Program-made: the position numbers and the translations under genes
Notes under the pieces: generated by a model
Databases searched by the model: none
Seen by the model: only the letters and a program-made list of their open reading frames with translations
Told to the model about the DNA's origin: nothing
Part shown: positions 1 through 11,152 of the stretch, piece by piece
Layout of the letters: the number at the start of each line of letters is the position of its first letter
Numbering within the stretch: the first letter of the stretch is position 1
Assembly (NCBI RefSeq): GCF_020536995.1
Contig: NC_068367.1
Coordinates: 58,337,726-58,401,725, forward strand
Direction of reading: 5' to 3'
Length of the DNA stretch: 64,000 nt
Source of the DNA: Dreissena polymorpha
Lineage: Eukaryota > Mollusca > Bivalvia > Myida > Dreissenidae

Positions 1-1680
1 ATTTAAAGATTTTGGCATGTATTGGAGTTTTTTTTATTAATGTTAACATTGGATCTAAATGGCTCTAGTAAAAAAACATGAATAAAATTTAAAAAAAGAA
101 AAAAACTAATCCTCAATTAAACTCGAACTACTGACCCTTGGAGTAAAAGTTTAGCAACTAAACCACTCAGTGTTGTATTTAATACTTTATACATGCATTC
201 CCTGTAATATCACAAAATGTAACGATAACAATAGTTCAATTGTTTCGTGTTTGTAATGCTTACTTATTTTCAGATTAACTCGTCAAAAGATGCATATGGT
301 GGATATTTTAGAGCATGGCTAATGTTCAGTAATACAACTTCCTCGCAATATATCATAACTGCAACTAATATTTTGCAAATCTGAAACATTTTCTTTTAAT
401 TTAGTCAATTTACCAAAACATTACAAGGTCCCTTTAAGGTTTTTATTGAGAAAAAAAATGCAATAACTCAATTGTCAAAGATTTGCCAAAAGAGTTTTTT
501 AGGCCAGCGAAACTTGTATATTCAGTATAACAAAATTAACATATTATTGTACTCATTATACAAAACCTATGAAATTATTGTCAATCAGTACTTCAATGCA
601 ATTTCCTGCATATTTTTGCATCATTTAATTAATACGATAAAAAATAACACTCACTTAACAATAATAAACAATCAGTAGGAGGAAGATATTTAAGGAACAT
701 AAACAAAGTGCACACATTAGTTTTTTCCCATAGTGTGAAAATAAAGCAAAGTCTATCTTATTGGATGTTTTTATGTCCCCCAGTGTATACTGGGGGACAT
801 ATTGTATTTGCCTTGTCTGTTTGTCGGTTTGCGTCAAACTTTAACATTTGCCATAACATTTGCAATATTGAAAATAGCAACTTCATATTTGGCATGCATG
901 TGTATCTCATGGAGCTGCACATTTTGAGTGGTGAAAGGTCAAGGTCATCCTTCAAGGTCAAAGGTCAAATATATGGGCCAAAATCGCTCATTTAATATAC
1001 ACTATAACTTAGTAACAACTTCTCATATGCATATGTATCTCATATAGCTGAACGTTGAGAAAGGTCAAAGTCATCCTTCAAGGTCAAAGGTCAAATATAT
1101 GGTGGGGGGACATAGTGTTTCACAAACACATTTTGTTTTCTTTTTGTTGTAAAATTCCCTTAAATAATTTGTGCTATCAATTTTTACTTACAACTCCTTC
1201 AAAATCCTCTATGATAAGTTTTATTCTTAACCTGACCGTTCTGTTCAAAAACACTTATATGTGAAGAGGAATACAACATCAATCTTGGAATAAACTTTTA
1301 AGAATGCATAATATGCAGATTTACCGTTTGAATTTGTTCGTGTTAATTATAATTGAAATAGGCCTTTGCATATATACATGAATCATTTAATTTATTTACT
1401 TCAAAAGTGGACTTTTTAATTCCTTGAAAATGAAACCCTGTCCATTCATATATAAACACAGTTTTAAAATACAGTTAAAAGGATAAAATATATAATAACA
1501 TGAAGAATGCCAGGGAAAATTACATATTATACTACAAGTATGGACAGAAAATTACAAAAATATCTTCAGAACATAAAATGAATAGTTTGGTATGAGAAAA
1601 ATCACCAAATCAATGTCCATTTCAATGTTAATGCCTTTTTCCAAAGTCACATAATTCATTGTTCTGAAATATTGTTGCAG
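1..1680 (+). other. Left flank, probably intron of WH2-motif gene
   Basis: AT-rich sequence with no supported exon. One repeat of the TATGTCCCCC family lies at 772-1137. The exon at 1681 begins mid-codon, so this stretch must be at least partly intron. Confidence 0.6.
772..1137 (+). repeat. Family C interspersed repeat (TATGTCCCCC ... CTTGTT type)
   Basis: Starts with a G/C hairpin (TATGTCCCCCAGTG), runs through a conserved core (GGCATGCATGTGTATCTCAT, then GGAGCTGCACATTTTGAGTG) and AGGTCA-bearing sequence, and ends in a CACAAACACA...TTGTT tail. Sister copies are at 3121-4385, 18507-18777, 39677-39928 and, inverted, 44964-45243. Probably a short non-autonomous element; class not resolved. Confidence 0.75.
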
Positions 1681-1944
1681 ACGAAGAGTTCGCTGCCCTT
1701 CAGGCGATGGAGGAAGTCACTATGCGCTTCAACCTCGAGGACTCCGACGACGACGATGCCAACAGGGGTCAGGATCTCTACATGGTAGAAAACTCTTCAA
1801 TACACAGTGAGGATATCGACCTCGATCCAGAGGTTGCGCATCGTCAACGACCTGCAACCTTTGTGGCACCCCCACCACCCACGGAACCGCCTCCTGACGA
1901 TTCGGTGGCCGTGACATTGGGTTTGGTGGATACGGTCGATATTG
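1681..1944 (+). CDS. WH2-motif protein, internal exon (first exon seen in window)
   Basis: Exon following an acceptor ending TTGCAG and ending at a GTATGT donor. Codons start at 1683, so two bases complete a codon from an exon left of the window, and it ends in phase 1. The 87 complete codons are strongly acidic (a DSDDDD run near residue 16), then proline-rich (PPPPTEPPP). Base composition is clearly richer in GC than the flanking introns and no stop interrupts the frame. Splice phase matches the next exon exactly. No folded domain is visible; it looks like a disordered linker. Membership in the same gene as the following five exons is inferred from phase and strand continuity. Confidence 0.8.
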
Positions 1945-2058
1945 GTATGTTAGAGCATTCATTGAGACCAGTGTTGTTTGTATGTTCAACACTCTTGTTC
2001 TCTGTACAATTCTGTATTATTGAAGTCGGGTTCAGTGAATTCTGTTTATATCGGTATG

Positions 2059-2290
2059 TTAATCCTTTGCCACTCAGAATCTCTCTTTGACTCGTCTGTA
2101 GTTCCTTAGAAAATAAAGTTAAATGCAAAACCTTTTTTTCTATATTTAAATTATAATGGCTTCATTTCTAACACAAACATACCGATGAGCAGCAAAGAGC
2201 ACAAAACATGAACACACTGCAAGTTACTCTGGTTTTATGCTGCTTTCATGTAGCCATTTTTTCTTTGCCCCTGAGAGGAAAACGGTTAAA
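2059..2290 (-). mobile_element. Family I MITE with TTAA ends
   Basis: The reverse complement matches the elements at 17092-17330 and 55284-55514 along most of its length (core GGTTTTATGCTGTTTGCT-like and AGGGTTGGAAATGAAGCC-like blocks). Ends carry TTAA and the inverted CCACTCAGA/TCTGAGTGG pair. TTAA ends suggest piggyBac- or Kolobok-type mobilisation, by inference. Confidence 0.6.
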
Positions 2291-2570
2291 GCATGTATTG
2301 GGGCTTGTAGATTGTTGAGGTCAGATGTTGGAGCAAAGAGTGGTGAAATCTATCATTTTGATGTTTTAATTCGTTTTTTCTCATTCATGTGCTGCTGTTA
2401 TACTATATTGGTTATTTCAAAGGAATTGAGGGAAAGTTAAATTCTGACTAAAATGTATTACGTTCTTTCTGTATGGGCAGGAAGTTATCGACAAATTGTG
2501 TAACAAAAATAGACAAGTAGAGCAGTTTAAGATTTTGTCACCATGGTAGAAAGATTAAAATGAAATTCTG

Positions 2571-2789
2571 AGGCCAAAAAAAAAAATAGGTTCGTTTCGG
2601 GTCGCCCGACAGTGTCTCCCGAATCGGCACCGACCCTCAACATTTTATTGGGGTCACCAAAAAAATTTTTTTTTTTTTTTTTCGTTTTCGTTCATATAAG
2701 ATGTAATATCAAGCAAACAAAGCATATATATACATGTATTTCTTATTAAAAGCTTTAGTAGCCTTCCATTTTAGTACCCTCCCTCCCCG

Positions 2790-2822
<33 letters not shown>

Positions 2823-2912
2823 AAAAATAAAAAAATAAAATAAAATCCCTACCTACCGACCCTGTTTTTTTTCCAAGGAGACCAGAAACGGACCTATTTT
2901 TTATTTTGGCCT
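2571..2912. mobile_element. MITE with ~34-bp inverted ends and poly-C core
   Basis: The left end (AGGCCAAAAA...TAGGTTCGTTTC) and right end (GAAACGGACCTATTTTTTAT, then TTGGCCT) are inverted copies. The interior contains a run of about 30 C (2791-2820), a T run and an A run, plus inverted ACCGACCCT segments. No clear target-site duplication. Confidence 0.65.
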
Positions 2913-3120
2913 AACTGGAACATTAAATGATTTTATAATTGCAAATAATGAAATTAATAATGTTAAAAAACGCATAAACAATAACATTATATACAGATGA
3001 CAAATGAACAAATGCACTAAATACAATCTATAATTAACATCAAATCAACTATGTAGAAGAATGATATTCTTTACAAATGTATGTGAAACCAAGATTTAAT
3101 AAAACATTTCATTGTGTTAT

Positions 3121-4385
3121 TATGCCCCGGTAGGGTGGCATATAGCAGTTGAACTGTCCGTCAGTCAGTCGGTCAGTATGTCAGTTTGTGTGTCAGTCTG
3201 TCTGTCCGTCCGAAAAAAACCTTAAACGTTGGCCATAATTTTTTCATTATTGAAGATAGAAACTTGATATTTGGCATGCATGTGCATCTCATGGAGCTGC
3301 ACATTTTGAGTGGTGAAAGGTAAAAGTTAAGGTCATCCTTCACGGTCAAAGGTCAAATATATGGCGTCTGTCCGTCCGTCCAAAAACTTTAACATAGGCC
3401 ATAACTTTTTCATTATTGAAGATAGCAACTTGATATTTGGCATGCATGTGCATCTCACAGAGCTTAACATTTTGAGTGGTGAAAGGTCAAGGTCATCCTT
3501 CAAGGTCAAATGTCAAATATATGGCGTCTGTCCGTCCAAAAACTTTAACATTGGCCATAACTTTTTCAATATTGAAGATAGCAACTTGATATTTGGCATG
3601 CATGTGTATCTAGTTAAGCTGCACATTTTGAGTGGTGGAAGGTCAAGGTCATCCTTCAAGGTCAAAGGTCAACAACAAAATGTGGCGTTCTCATGAAGCT
3701 GCACATTGTGAGTGGTGGAAGTTCAAGGTTAAGGTCATCCTTCAAGGTCAAGGTCATCCTTCAAGGTCAAAGGTCAAAAAAATAAATCAAAGCAGCGTTC
3801 TCATGAAGCTGCACATTGTGAGTGGTGGAAGGTCAAGGTCATCTTTCAAGGTCAAGGTCATCCTTCAAGGTCAAGGTCATCCTTCAAGGTCAAAGGTAAA
3901 AAAAAATCATCAAAGCGGCGTTCTTATGAAGCTGCACATTGTGAGTGGTGGAAGTTCAAGGTCAAGGTCATCCTTCAAGGTCAAGGTCATCCTTCAAGGT
4001 CAAGGTCATCTTTCAAGGTCAAAGGTTAAAAAAGTGGGGGGTTTTCAAAGCGGCGTTCTCATGAAGCTGCACATTGTGAGTGGTGGAAGTTCAAGGCCAA
4101 GGTCATCCTTCAAGGTAAAAGGTCCAAAAAAAAAATCAAAGCGGCGCACTCATGAAGCTGCACATTGTGAGTGGTGGAAGTTCAAGGTCAAGGTCATCCT
4201 TCAAGGTCATCCTTCAAGGGCAAAGGTAAAAAAAAATAATCAAAGCGGCGTTCTCATGAAGCTGCACATTTTGAGTGGTGGAAGTTCAAGATCAAGGTCA
4301 TCGTTCAAGGTCAAAGGTAAAAAAAAAATAATTCAAAGCGGCGCAATTGGGGGCATTGTGTTTCTGAAGAACACATCTCTTGTTT
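3121..4385 (+). repeat. Family C repeat, tandemly expanded, AGGTCA-rich
   Basis: Begins TATGCCCCGGTAGGGTGGCA and ends with the family tail (CACATCTCTTGTTT). Between these, the core unit of about 90-180 bp is repeated: first three TCCGTCC...GGCATGCATG units, then about six shorter units each starting TTCTCATGAAGCTGCACATT. I count over 30 AGGTCA and about 25 TCAAGGTCA on the plus strand between 3300 and 4320. The long open frame across it is a product of the tandem repetition, not a gene. Confidence 0.8.
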
Positions 4386-4417
4386 GATATGTGACCATTT
4401 TGCTTATGTTTTCACAG

Positions 4418-4477
4418 GTGTCGGAGATGGAACAACGAATAGCCCCCGAGACAGTTCCAAAGATTTCCCATCTTCAA
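4418..4477 (+). CDS. WH2-motif protein, 60-bp microexon
   Basis: Sixty bases between a TTTTCACAG acceptor and a GTGAGT donor, phase 1 in and phase 1 out, so it can be skipped without changing frame. It encodes a Ser/Asp-rich stretch (about VGDGTTNSPRDSSKDFPSS). It is too short to find by length; the support is consensus splice sites plus exact phase agreement with both neighbours. A cassette (alternatively spliced) role is possible but not shown. Confidence 0.7.
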
Positions 4478-4806
4478 GTGAGTATTCTCCGCTTATTATT
4501 CTTTTGAATAAATTTTGTAGACTAAACCGTGCTCAGTCAAGTATGCAATATTGTTTGTAAATTATACCTTGAACACATTAACTTAACATTTGTAGGCATT
4601 AATGTATTTATATTTTTAAATCATCTTTTGGAAAGGAATTTTGTAATGGTTCAATTTTAATGTACTATCACATTATAATACAAATTATTATACTATATCC
4701 AGATTGCAAATTACTGCACTTGTCTGTTAGATGATATTTGACAGTTCACAAAAGTGAAAAATAAGCCAAAGCTAATTATAAAAAGGAATTCAAAAGTTAG
4801 ATTTTT

Positions 4807-5332
4807 TATGCCCCCCCCCCCAAAATTTTTGTGGGGAGCATATAGTCGCTGCTTCGTCTGTCCGTCCTTGTGTCCATCCGTGCACAATTTTTGTCTGGGC
4901 TATTTCTCAGCAATTAATGACCGGAATTCAATTAAACTTTATGGGAAGCTTCACTACCAAGAGGAGATGTGCATATTATCAGCTGGTTCTGGTCGGATGA
5001 TTTTTCACAGAGTTATGGCCATTTGAAATTTTCTATAAACTGTACATATAGTGCATTTTTGTCCCCCCAACTACTGACTGGAATTCAATGAAGCTTTATG
5101 GGAAGCTTAACTACCTTGAGGAGATGCGCATGTTATTTGTGGGTTCTGGTTAGATGATTTATTTAGAGAGTTATGGCCCTTTGAAAGTTTTAAGTTGCTA
5201 AACCATCCATCGTATTATTTTGTCCAAAAGTAAGCCCCTCAAGACATTTCCTTTTATGTGAATATATATTGCAATATTGTGACCAAAAAAAACTTTGGGG
5301 AGCATCACCCGTCTCCGACGGTTTCTTGTTTA
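4807..5332 (+). repeat. Family D interspersed repeat (GGGGAGCAT ... CCGACGGTTTCTTG)
   Basis: Begins TATGCCCCCCCCC, followed by GGGGAGCATATAGTCG and TCCGTCC-rich sequence, with two internal units (GGAATTCAATTAAACTTTAT type), and ends AGCATCACCCGTCTCCGACG, then GTTTCTTGTT. Other copies at 11408-11751 and, inverted and longer, 41209-42225. Confidence 0.75.
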
Positions 5333-5890
5333 AATACATTTCACAAATGTAAGGTTGATGTGTAAGTTTTATTTAATAAACATGAATTGTATTGCAGCCC
5401 AATACGTTTATTTTGCCAATATGTAAAAGCATGACAATCGGGAAAGTCTAATAACCAGCTTGATTTTAACCATCATATATAATACATTAATATGGGTTTG
5501 CCAGTTGCAAGGGGGCTAACATATAACTAATATTTTTGGTCTGTTATTTATGTAACAATCACCTATATTATGTACATTACACATGGCAATTCAGAACTTG
5601 GCTTATGTAAAAGTCATTTCGAATTTGAATTAATAATATTAAAAAAAAATTGTATAGTATTTCTTTCTATAATCTGGAAACAAATAATTTATAACATGCG
5701 ATGTCTTCAAAGCACATAGGAGAAAACAATGTTTCATTTGTTTTTCAAGATTTATCAAAAGCTGAAGAATGATTTTAATTAATATAAAAAAGACTAATGT
5801 ATCTTTAAAATTAACAAAAAATATAGGATTCACAATATAATGTAGGAAACGGAAAGAATAATCTGTATTGAGTATGGGATACTGTTATTA

Positions 5891-7178
5891 CCGTAAAATC
5901 CCAGTCATAAGTCTACCCGCTCATAAGTCGGGGGGTAAAAAATGATAAGAAAATCGGAGATTTTGAATATGTCAAACTCATAAGTCGAGTCAGAAATTGT
6001 CCGTCCACGAATTTCATAAACAGACGCCATTTTAAATGTAAGGAGAGTTTTTATTCTATACATAGACCATGACGTCATCATAGCCCTGTTCGACGTAGAC
6101 ATAACGGACACGTGTATTATGTACTTTGTGTAATATAATCCATACGATACATATTTAGGAAATCGAAAATAATAGATAAAAATATAGACAAGCAAATCAT
6201 TATGAACCACATAAAAACAAAATCAACAACATAGGAAACCAAGACGTATATACATGTACATCGTAATTTACACAACAACGACATACGAAACACTTAACTT
6301 GCGTTAAGCATCAGTATTATTATTTGATTGCTCTGCAAATTCTATCGCGCGTATTTTAAACGCATTGTCATTCGCATGGCGTTTGCGTTTTCCAGGCATT
6401 TTCGCAAATCAAATGTGTTAGTCAAATAAATTAATTATTATAAAGTTTGCACTAAATTGTCCACGCTAGTATTAATCCACAAACTTATAATCCGATGACA
6501 CATTGTGATCACTGTAATCAAATCTTTGCACTTTTTATCTATCAAAACAATTGATTACTTCCTCGGTAAAACACGTTTTTATTACAATGATTGACATAAC
6601 CAATAGACCCCTAACTCCACCTTTGTTCTACATAACAGTTTAAAAGGCGGAGCTATGCACGTGCTCAAACATCATTGGACGATTACCAGTGAATAACAAA
6701 CTCGCGATTGGTTAAACATGTCGCTTCACAAATTAAAAGAATCTTATTTTATCGGCGAGAAGGGTGATGCTTTATGGCTTCTTGACAGGAAGCGGCTTTC
6801 CTTTGATGACGTCAAACTGTCAATTCACACAGGTTGCCATTTATCGCTCGCCTTTAAAAATGACCTGATCTTTTGTTTACGCGTTCAGTTATAAAAAACA
6901 CCTGCTAACATGAAAACTTTGGATTAAATAATGAAAATAAATACAATGGAAATGTTGCGAACTGTGGTTATATTAATTGGTAAGTATCAGTTAAAAGATG
7001 ACATTTCATGTGTCGTAAATCAACTAGTTTTTTTATACAACAACAACAACAATTGCCGCGAGGATCAATCTTCGTCGAATTTCATTAATTTTTTTCGTGG
7101 TCGACCTCATAAGTCGATACTGTAATTTTAATCAAATTTTGGAGGTAAAAAATCTCGAGTTATGACTGGGTTTTTATG
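5891..7178. mobile_element. Non-autonomous pogo/Tigger-like DNA transposon
   Basis: Inverted ends of about 26 bp: left CCGTAAAATCCCAGTCATAA, right the inverse of CCATAAAAACCCAGTCATAA, with further CATAAGTCG copies just inside both ends. About 1.29 kb. TA lies at the left junction; the right junction is TG, probably decayed. The family guess rests on the CCGTAAAA/TA termini. No transposase frame remains inside. Confidence 0.6.
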
Positions 7179-8259
7179 GTGTATTTATAAAATAGGTCTT
7201 ACTAAATTCCCCAAAAATCTGTGTTTCATTTGTTTGTATATTTATGCTTGTATAATAATTGTTAACTAACAGCATGCATATACATTATGGAAACATTACT
7301 CCCAATTTATGCATCATGATACAAAAATACATTACTTAACCCCGAGTCGATTACAGGCACCAAATTTTGTAAATGCCTAAATGGAGGGAAAACAGTTTTC
7401 TTAGAAATAAAACTGGCAAATCGGCCACAATTTTACTTTTGCAGTATCGGTCAATCATGTGACTTAAACATTGATCATTGTTACTGAGTGGATAACTGTT
7501 ATGTCATATCCAAAATATTAAGCATTTTATGATCATGAGCGTAGAGTACATAGCACTATAATTTTGACAAATGTTTTGATAATTCTCTAGAGAATACAAG
7601 GTCAAAGGTTAAATTGTCCAGACTGTAGCTTTCACATTCATCTTGGAATTTGACAAATTTTTTGAAAATTCTGTTGAGAATACGAGGTCATAGAGGTTAA
7701 ATTTGGTCTTTTAACAGCTTGTACAGGCTGTAGTTTGTAAGTAACTTACAATAAATGACAACCACGAGGATACCCAGTGTTGCATGTATCATCCATCTTA
7801 TAAAACTTCAAAGGTAAAAATCACATTTAGAGGTCAAAGGTCAAATTTGACATAAACAGCTTGTTTGTCACATGAGATTATTTTTAAGACAAAAGTGGAA
7901 TGTGATGATCGACATTCGTGCTAAATGGAAACATCATGTTTTCGCGGTTGAAATATTGAAACGTTGGTTTTGTTTATAGTATTGTGTATTTTTTTTCGGA
8001 CTGGAGCATGAAAACTTCATGGCTACCTTGCATGTGTATTGTAAAGTTCATAGATAGTTTTTAAATGTTAAATTAATTAATTAAATATTGAAAATGTAGT
8101 CAGTTGTGGTCCCTTTAGTAAAACATAAAATATTTGTGTTTGAAATGTCTTATTTACGCTAGATCCAGGATGCAATTGAAATTTATTGTGTAAACATATA
8201 AAAACTATTCTGAAAATTTGTACTATTTTGTGTTTCTGTTTTCTGTATAAAAAATATTT

Positions 8260-8658
8260 TCAGATTGTTCAAGCCCCAAGTATGTGTGTTTAGAAAATAA
8301 TAATGTCAATAGCTATTTTTACCTAAAGCCCAAAGTATATAAGTTTGAAACAATAACATCAGTTGTTATTTTTGACCGAGTAAGTTAATAATTGTTTTCT
8401 CCTATCAAAACATATAAATTTGAAACAATAATGTCAGTTTTTCCTTTTTACAGAGTAAGTCAATAATGTTTTCGCATATCTAAACATGCGTTATTTATTT
8501 TTTTAAATATTGGTAGCCAAAGGTATATAAGAATTAAACAAAAATGTTACTTGCTATATTTTACTGAGAAAGTAAATAGTTGTTTTTGCATATCTAAACA
8601 GCAGACTCGACAGTTGTTATTTTTAACACAGTAAGTAAATACATTTTTATCGCAACAG
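8260..8658 (+). repeat. ~85-bp minisatellite abutting a splice acceptor
   Basis: Four to five diverged units share GTATATAAGTTTGAAACAAT, TAACAC/ACAGAGTAAGT and GCATATCTAAACA blocks. The last upstream unit contains AACAGCAGACTCGAC (8597-8611), matching the real acceptor and exon start AACAGCAGAGTCTAGTC (from 8654). The array therefore includes a copy of the exon edge. Confidence 0.6.
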
Positions 8659-8805
8659 CAGAGTCTAGTCGTCGCGGTAGCGTCTCCAGCAATTCCTCTG
8701 TGAACACAATAGAGGATATAAGTGAAGCCTTTAAGCTCACAATCGCCATGGGCGAGGAATCGTTGGGTGATTTTGAGTCCGATCACTCAGACGATAGTGT
8801 CCAAG
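8659..8805 (+). CDS. WH2-motif protein, Ser-rich exon with NAGNAG acceptor
   Basis: 147-bp exon, phase 1 in and out, donor GTATTC. It encodes a Ser/Arg-rich start (SSRRGSVSSNSS) and then an acidic segment with an amphipathic run (EDISEAFKLTIAMGEESL). The acceptor is a tandem NAGNAG (CAGCAG at 8656-8661). Use of the upstream AG gives Thr-Glu at the junction; use of the downstream AG gives a single Lys; both stay in frame. The RRGS motif looks like a basophilic kinase site, an inference from motif only. Confidence 0.75.
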
Positions 8806-9103
8806 GTATTCCCAATGTAAACTTTTAGACTGGTCGTCATGCATTGTAGACAGGTAGACTGGTTTGCAGAATATTAAGTTTTTTTCATTATGTTTTTGGT
8901 AATAATTTTAAGATTTCACTGTATATTTAACACTGAAAGTTAGATATGTCAGAAAAATTGTGTGATAGGAAACAGTGAAGTGCTTATCAGTACATGTCTC
9001 TTATTCAAATAATTTAAAAATGTGCCACTGAACATATTGAGATTGCTTTAGTCAAGAAAACATTGTGAAATAGACTGAGTCAAGAAAAATTTGTTGGCCT
9101 CCA

Positions 9104-9317
9104 TTAACCCTTTGCATGCTGGGAAATTTGTCGTCTGCTAAAATGTTGTCTGCTGAATTTCTAAAATTAGCATTTTATTTGATTTTATTTCAAAGAATAC
9201 TATCAGCATATCAAACATTTTGGATCCTGATGAGACGCCACGTTCTGTGGCGTCTCATCAGGATCCAAACTGTTTGCAAAGGTCTTCAAAATTCGGTTCC
9301 AGCCCTGAAAGGGTTAA
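9104..9317. mobile_element. Family A MITE with perfect central hairpin
   Basis: 214 bp with termini TTAACCCTTT and AAAGGGTTAA. The centre holds a perfect 22-bp inverted repeat with a 5-base loop (9220-9241 with 9247-9268, core GATGAGACGCCAC). Three sister copies: 13552-13766, 14659-14867 and 22730-22940, all in the opposite orientation. TTAA ends suggest a TTAA-targeting transposase. Confidence 0.75.
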
Positions 9318-9751
9318 GTCAACAAACTGCTATTGTCATCCATATGGGAATGAATTGTTTCATTAAGTAAAAGCCTGTCTACGTTGCATTATGCTTGCTT
9401 GAGTGTTTCACTTTTCTAGTCCAGTCTAAAATCCACATCTGGTGTGGGCCTGACTTGTCATTGGCCATCTTTTACACATATTTTAACACTTTTACAATAT
9501 TTATAGTCTATTTAACTTGTATTAACAATTTTTTTCTGTTAGTTTTTTTCTACTATGTAATAATATTTCTCGACAGTATATATACCTGTGACACACTGAT
9601 GGGACTTACATTTTCTTATTGTTTGAATTTACCCATAAAACTTTCTTCCTGATCCCTAATACATTTTAATTGTTGATTTTTGCTTTAGTTTAATTAATTT
9701 GTGTTTCCAAATAAAGATTTCAAAAATTTATAAAGAGCCGCACTCTCTGAA

Positions 9752-9950
9752 AAGGAGGTTTAATGCATGTGAGAAAAGTGTCCAGTCCACACAGGCTAAT
9801 CAGGGACGACACTTTCATCATAAACTGGATTTTTGCTAAGAAGAGACTTTCTTTAAAAGAAAAATATCATAAAAGCGGAAAGTGTCGTCCCTGATTAGCC
9901 AGTGTGGACTTCACAGGCTAATTTGGGACAATTCTTTATGCACATGCGAG
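9752..9950. mobile_element. Family B MITE (GTGTCGTCCCTGATTAGCC)
   Basis: Inverted halves: AGGCTAATCAGGGACGACAC near the left and GTGTCGTCCCTGATTAGCC near the right, with a TAAACTGGATTTTTGCTAAG, GAAGAGACTTTCTT middle. Ends carry GCATGTG/CACATGC. This is the commonest short repeat here (six copies) and is one reason for the dreissenid guess. Confidence 0.75.
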
Positions 9951-10767
9951 GCTCATATACATTTTTATGCTACACTTAGTGACTTTAGTGTAAGCTAACA
10001 AGCAATAAATGTGATTTTTCAAATAAATATTTTTTTAATAAAGTAATGATCAGCTTGAAATTTGTAATAAAAGAAAGCTCTTTTTTCCAAATTAGTCTAT
10101 TTTTCTTAGGTATTTTGTTGTTCTGCTTGGTTTCTTAGTTTGGCTAGAGCACTAGTTTATAAGAGTGCTGTGTTTTTAGCTAGACTGTTTCGCATAGATT
10201 TTTTCTGATACTTTTGCAGTAATTGTTTTATAGACAGGTGTAATAAACTGGAACCATTTGTATTCAGTGCTTGGAAAGATTTTTAACTCTCTGTTTTTGC
10301 CTATGTTTCACCTTTGTTTTTCATAATCTTCTGTCAACAATTTTCTTATATCAGTATTTCTTTCCCAAACAAACCTAGTTTGGTTATTGATCATTTAATA
10401 AGAATTTGATTTGTAAATGATGTGTGGCCCACCATTATCTGTCTAACCGTCTGTTTGTAAGTAGACACAAACTTGTTTGAATTACTTCTCCAACTCTTAA
10501 CGCTCACATATATACTTGCAGGCATGGTACCTTTTGATTTCTATCATCCTACGTAAAAAAATACAAAAGTTATGCCTTTCTGTAAACTTAGACATTCTAA
10601 ATCCTGATGCTACATATTGCATTCTCCGTCATCGGGTGGTATCCTTCGTAGCCATGGTGACAAAGTCTAGTTATTTTAGTTATTTGATGTATACACTCAC
10701 TTTGTGTTGTTTCAGTCTCCGTCACTTTTAATTTCACCATTCTTTTCTATTATACATGAGCCTCATT

Positions 10768-11006
10768 CTGGGAAAATGGGGCTTAAAGCATAAGTTGCGT
10801 AAAGTGACGTCCCAGATAAGCCTGCGTAGTCTGCACAAGCTAATCGGGGACAACACTTTCTGCTTTTATCGAATTTTTTGTTTAAATGACGTCTCTTTTA
10901 AACAAAAATCCAGTCTAGGCGAAAAGTGTCCTTTCTGATTAGCCTGTGTGGACTGCAGAGGCTAATCTAGGACAGCATAACACACATGCATTAAGCCCTG
11001 TTTGCG
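10768..11006. mobile_element. Family B MITE
   Basis: Same architecture as the 9752 copy: GATAAGCCTGCGTAGTCTGC, CTAATCGGGGACAACACTTT, then the inverse half CTGATTAGCCTGTGTGGACT, ending CACACATGCATTAAGCCC. Confidence 0.7.
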
Positions 11007-11152
11007 AAGAGCATGACAAAGCCCTGTTGAGGCTTGTATGTTTTTAGCATGTTTGAAGAGGGTTTATAGATGAATTACGTTCTCCATTTGATTCAACTTA
11101 AGGGGAAATATTTTTGCCAAAGTCAGTTGTATAAATAATTGTGTCATGTTTT

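Larger units (their letters stand above)
1945..4417 (+). other. Intron of WH2-motif gene, repeat-filled
   Basis: GT-AG intron. It contains an inverted TTAA-ended MITE copy (2059-2290), a MITE with a poly-C core (2571-2912), and a large tandemly expanded repeat with AGGTCA motifs (3121-4385) that ends only about 30 bases before the acceptor. Confidence 0.75.
4478..8658 (+). other. Intron of WH2-motif gene
   Basis: Holds the repeat at 4807-5332, a pogo/Tigger-like inverted-repeat element (5891-7178), a diverged two-copy repeat near 7564-7702 with short AGGTCA-like sites, and a roughly 85-bp minisatellite (8260-8658) running into the next acceptor. The remainder is AT-rich with nothing recognised. 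Confidence 0.7.

Noticed and set aside
235-310. Possible exon after ACTTATTTTCAG
   Set aside because: No donor in a fitting position and no coding bias.
1707-2090. Frame continuing past the 1944 donor
   Set aside because: The part after the donor is intron and enters a MITE; the splice phase to 4418 is better supported.
3632-4387. 251-codon open frame
   Set aside because: Periodic peptide from the tandem family C repeat; no independent coding signal.
9116-9370. Open frame sharing SAEFLKLAF with a frame at 13341-13796
   Set aside because: The shared peptide is encoded by family A MITE sequence in both places, not by a protein family.
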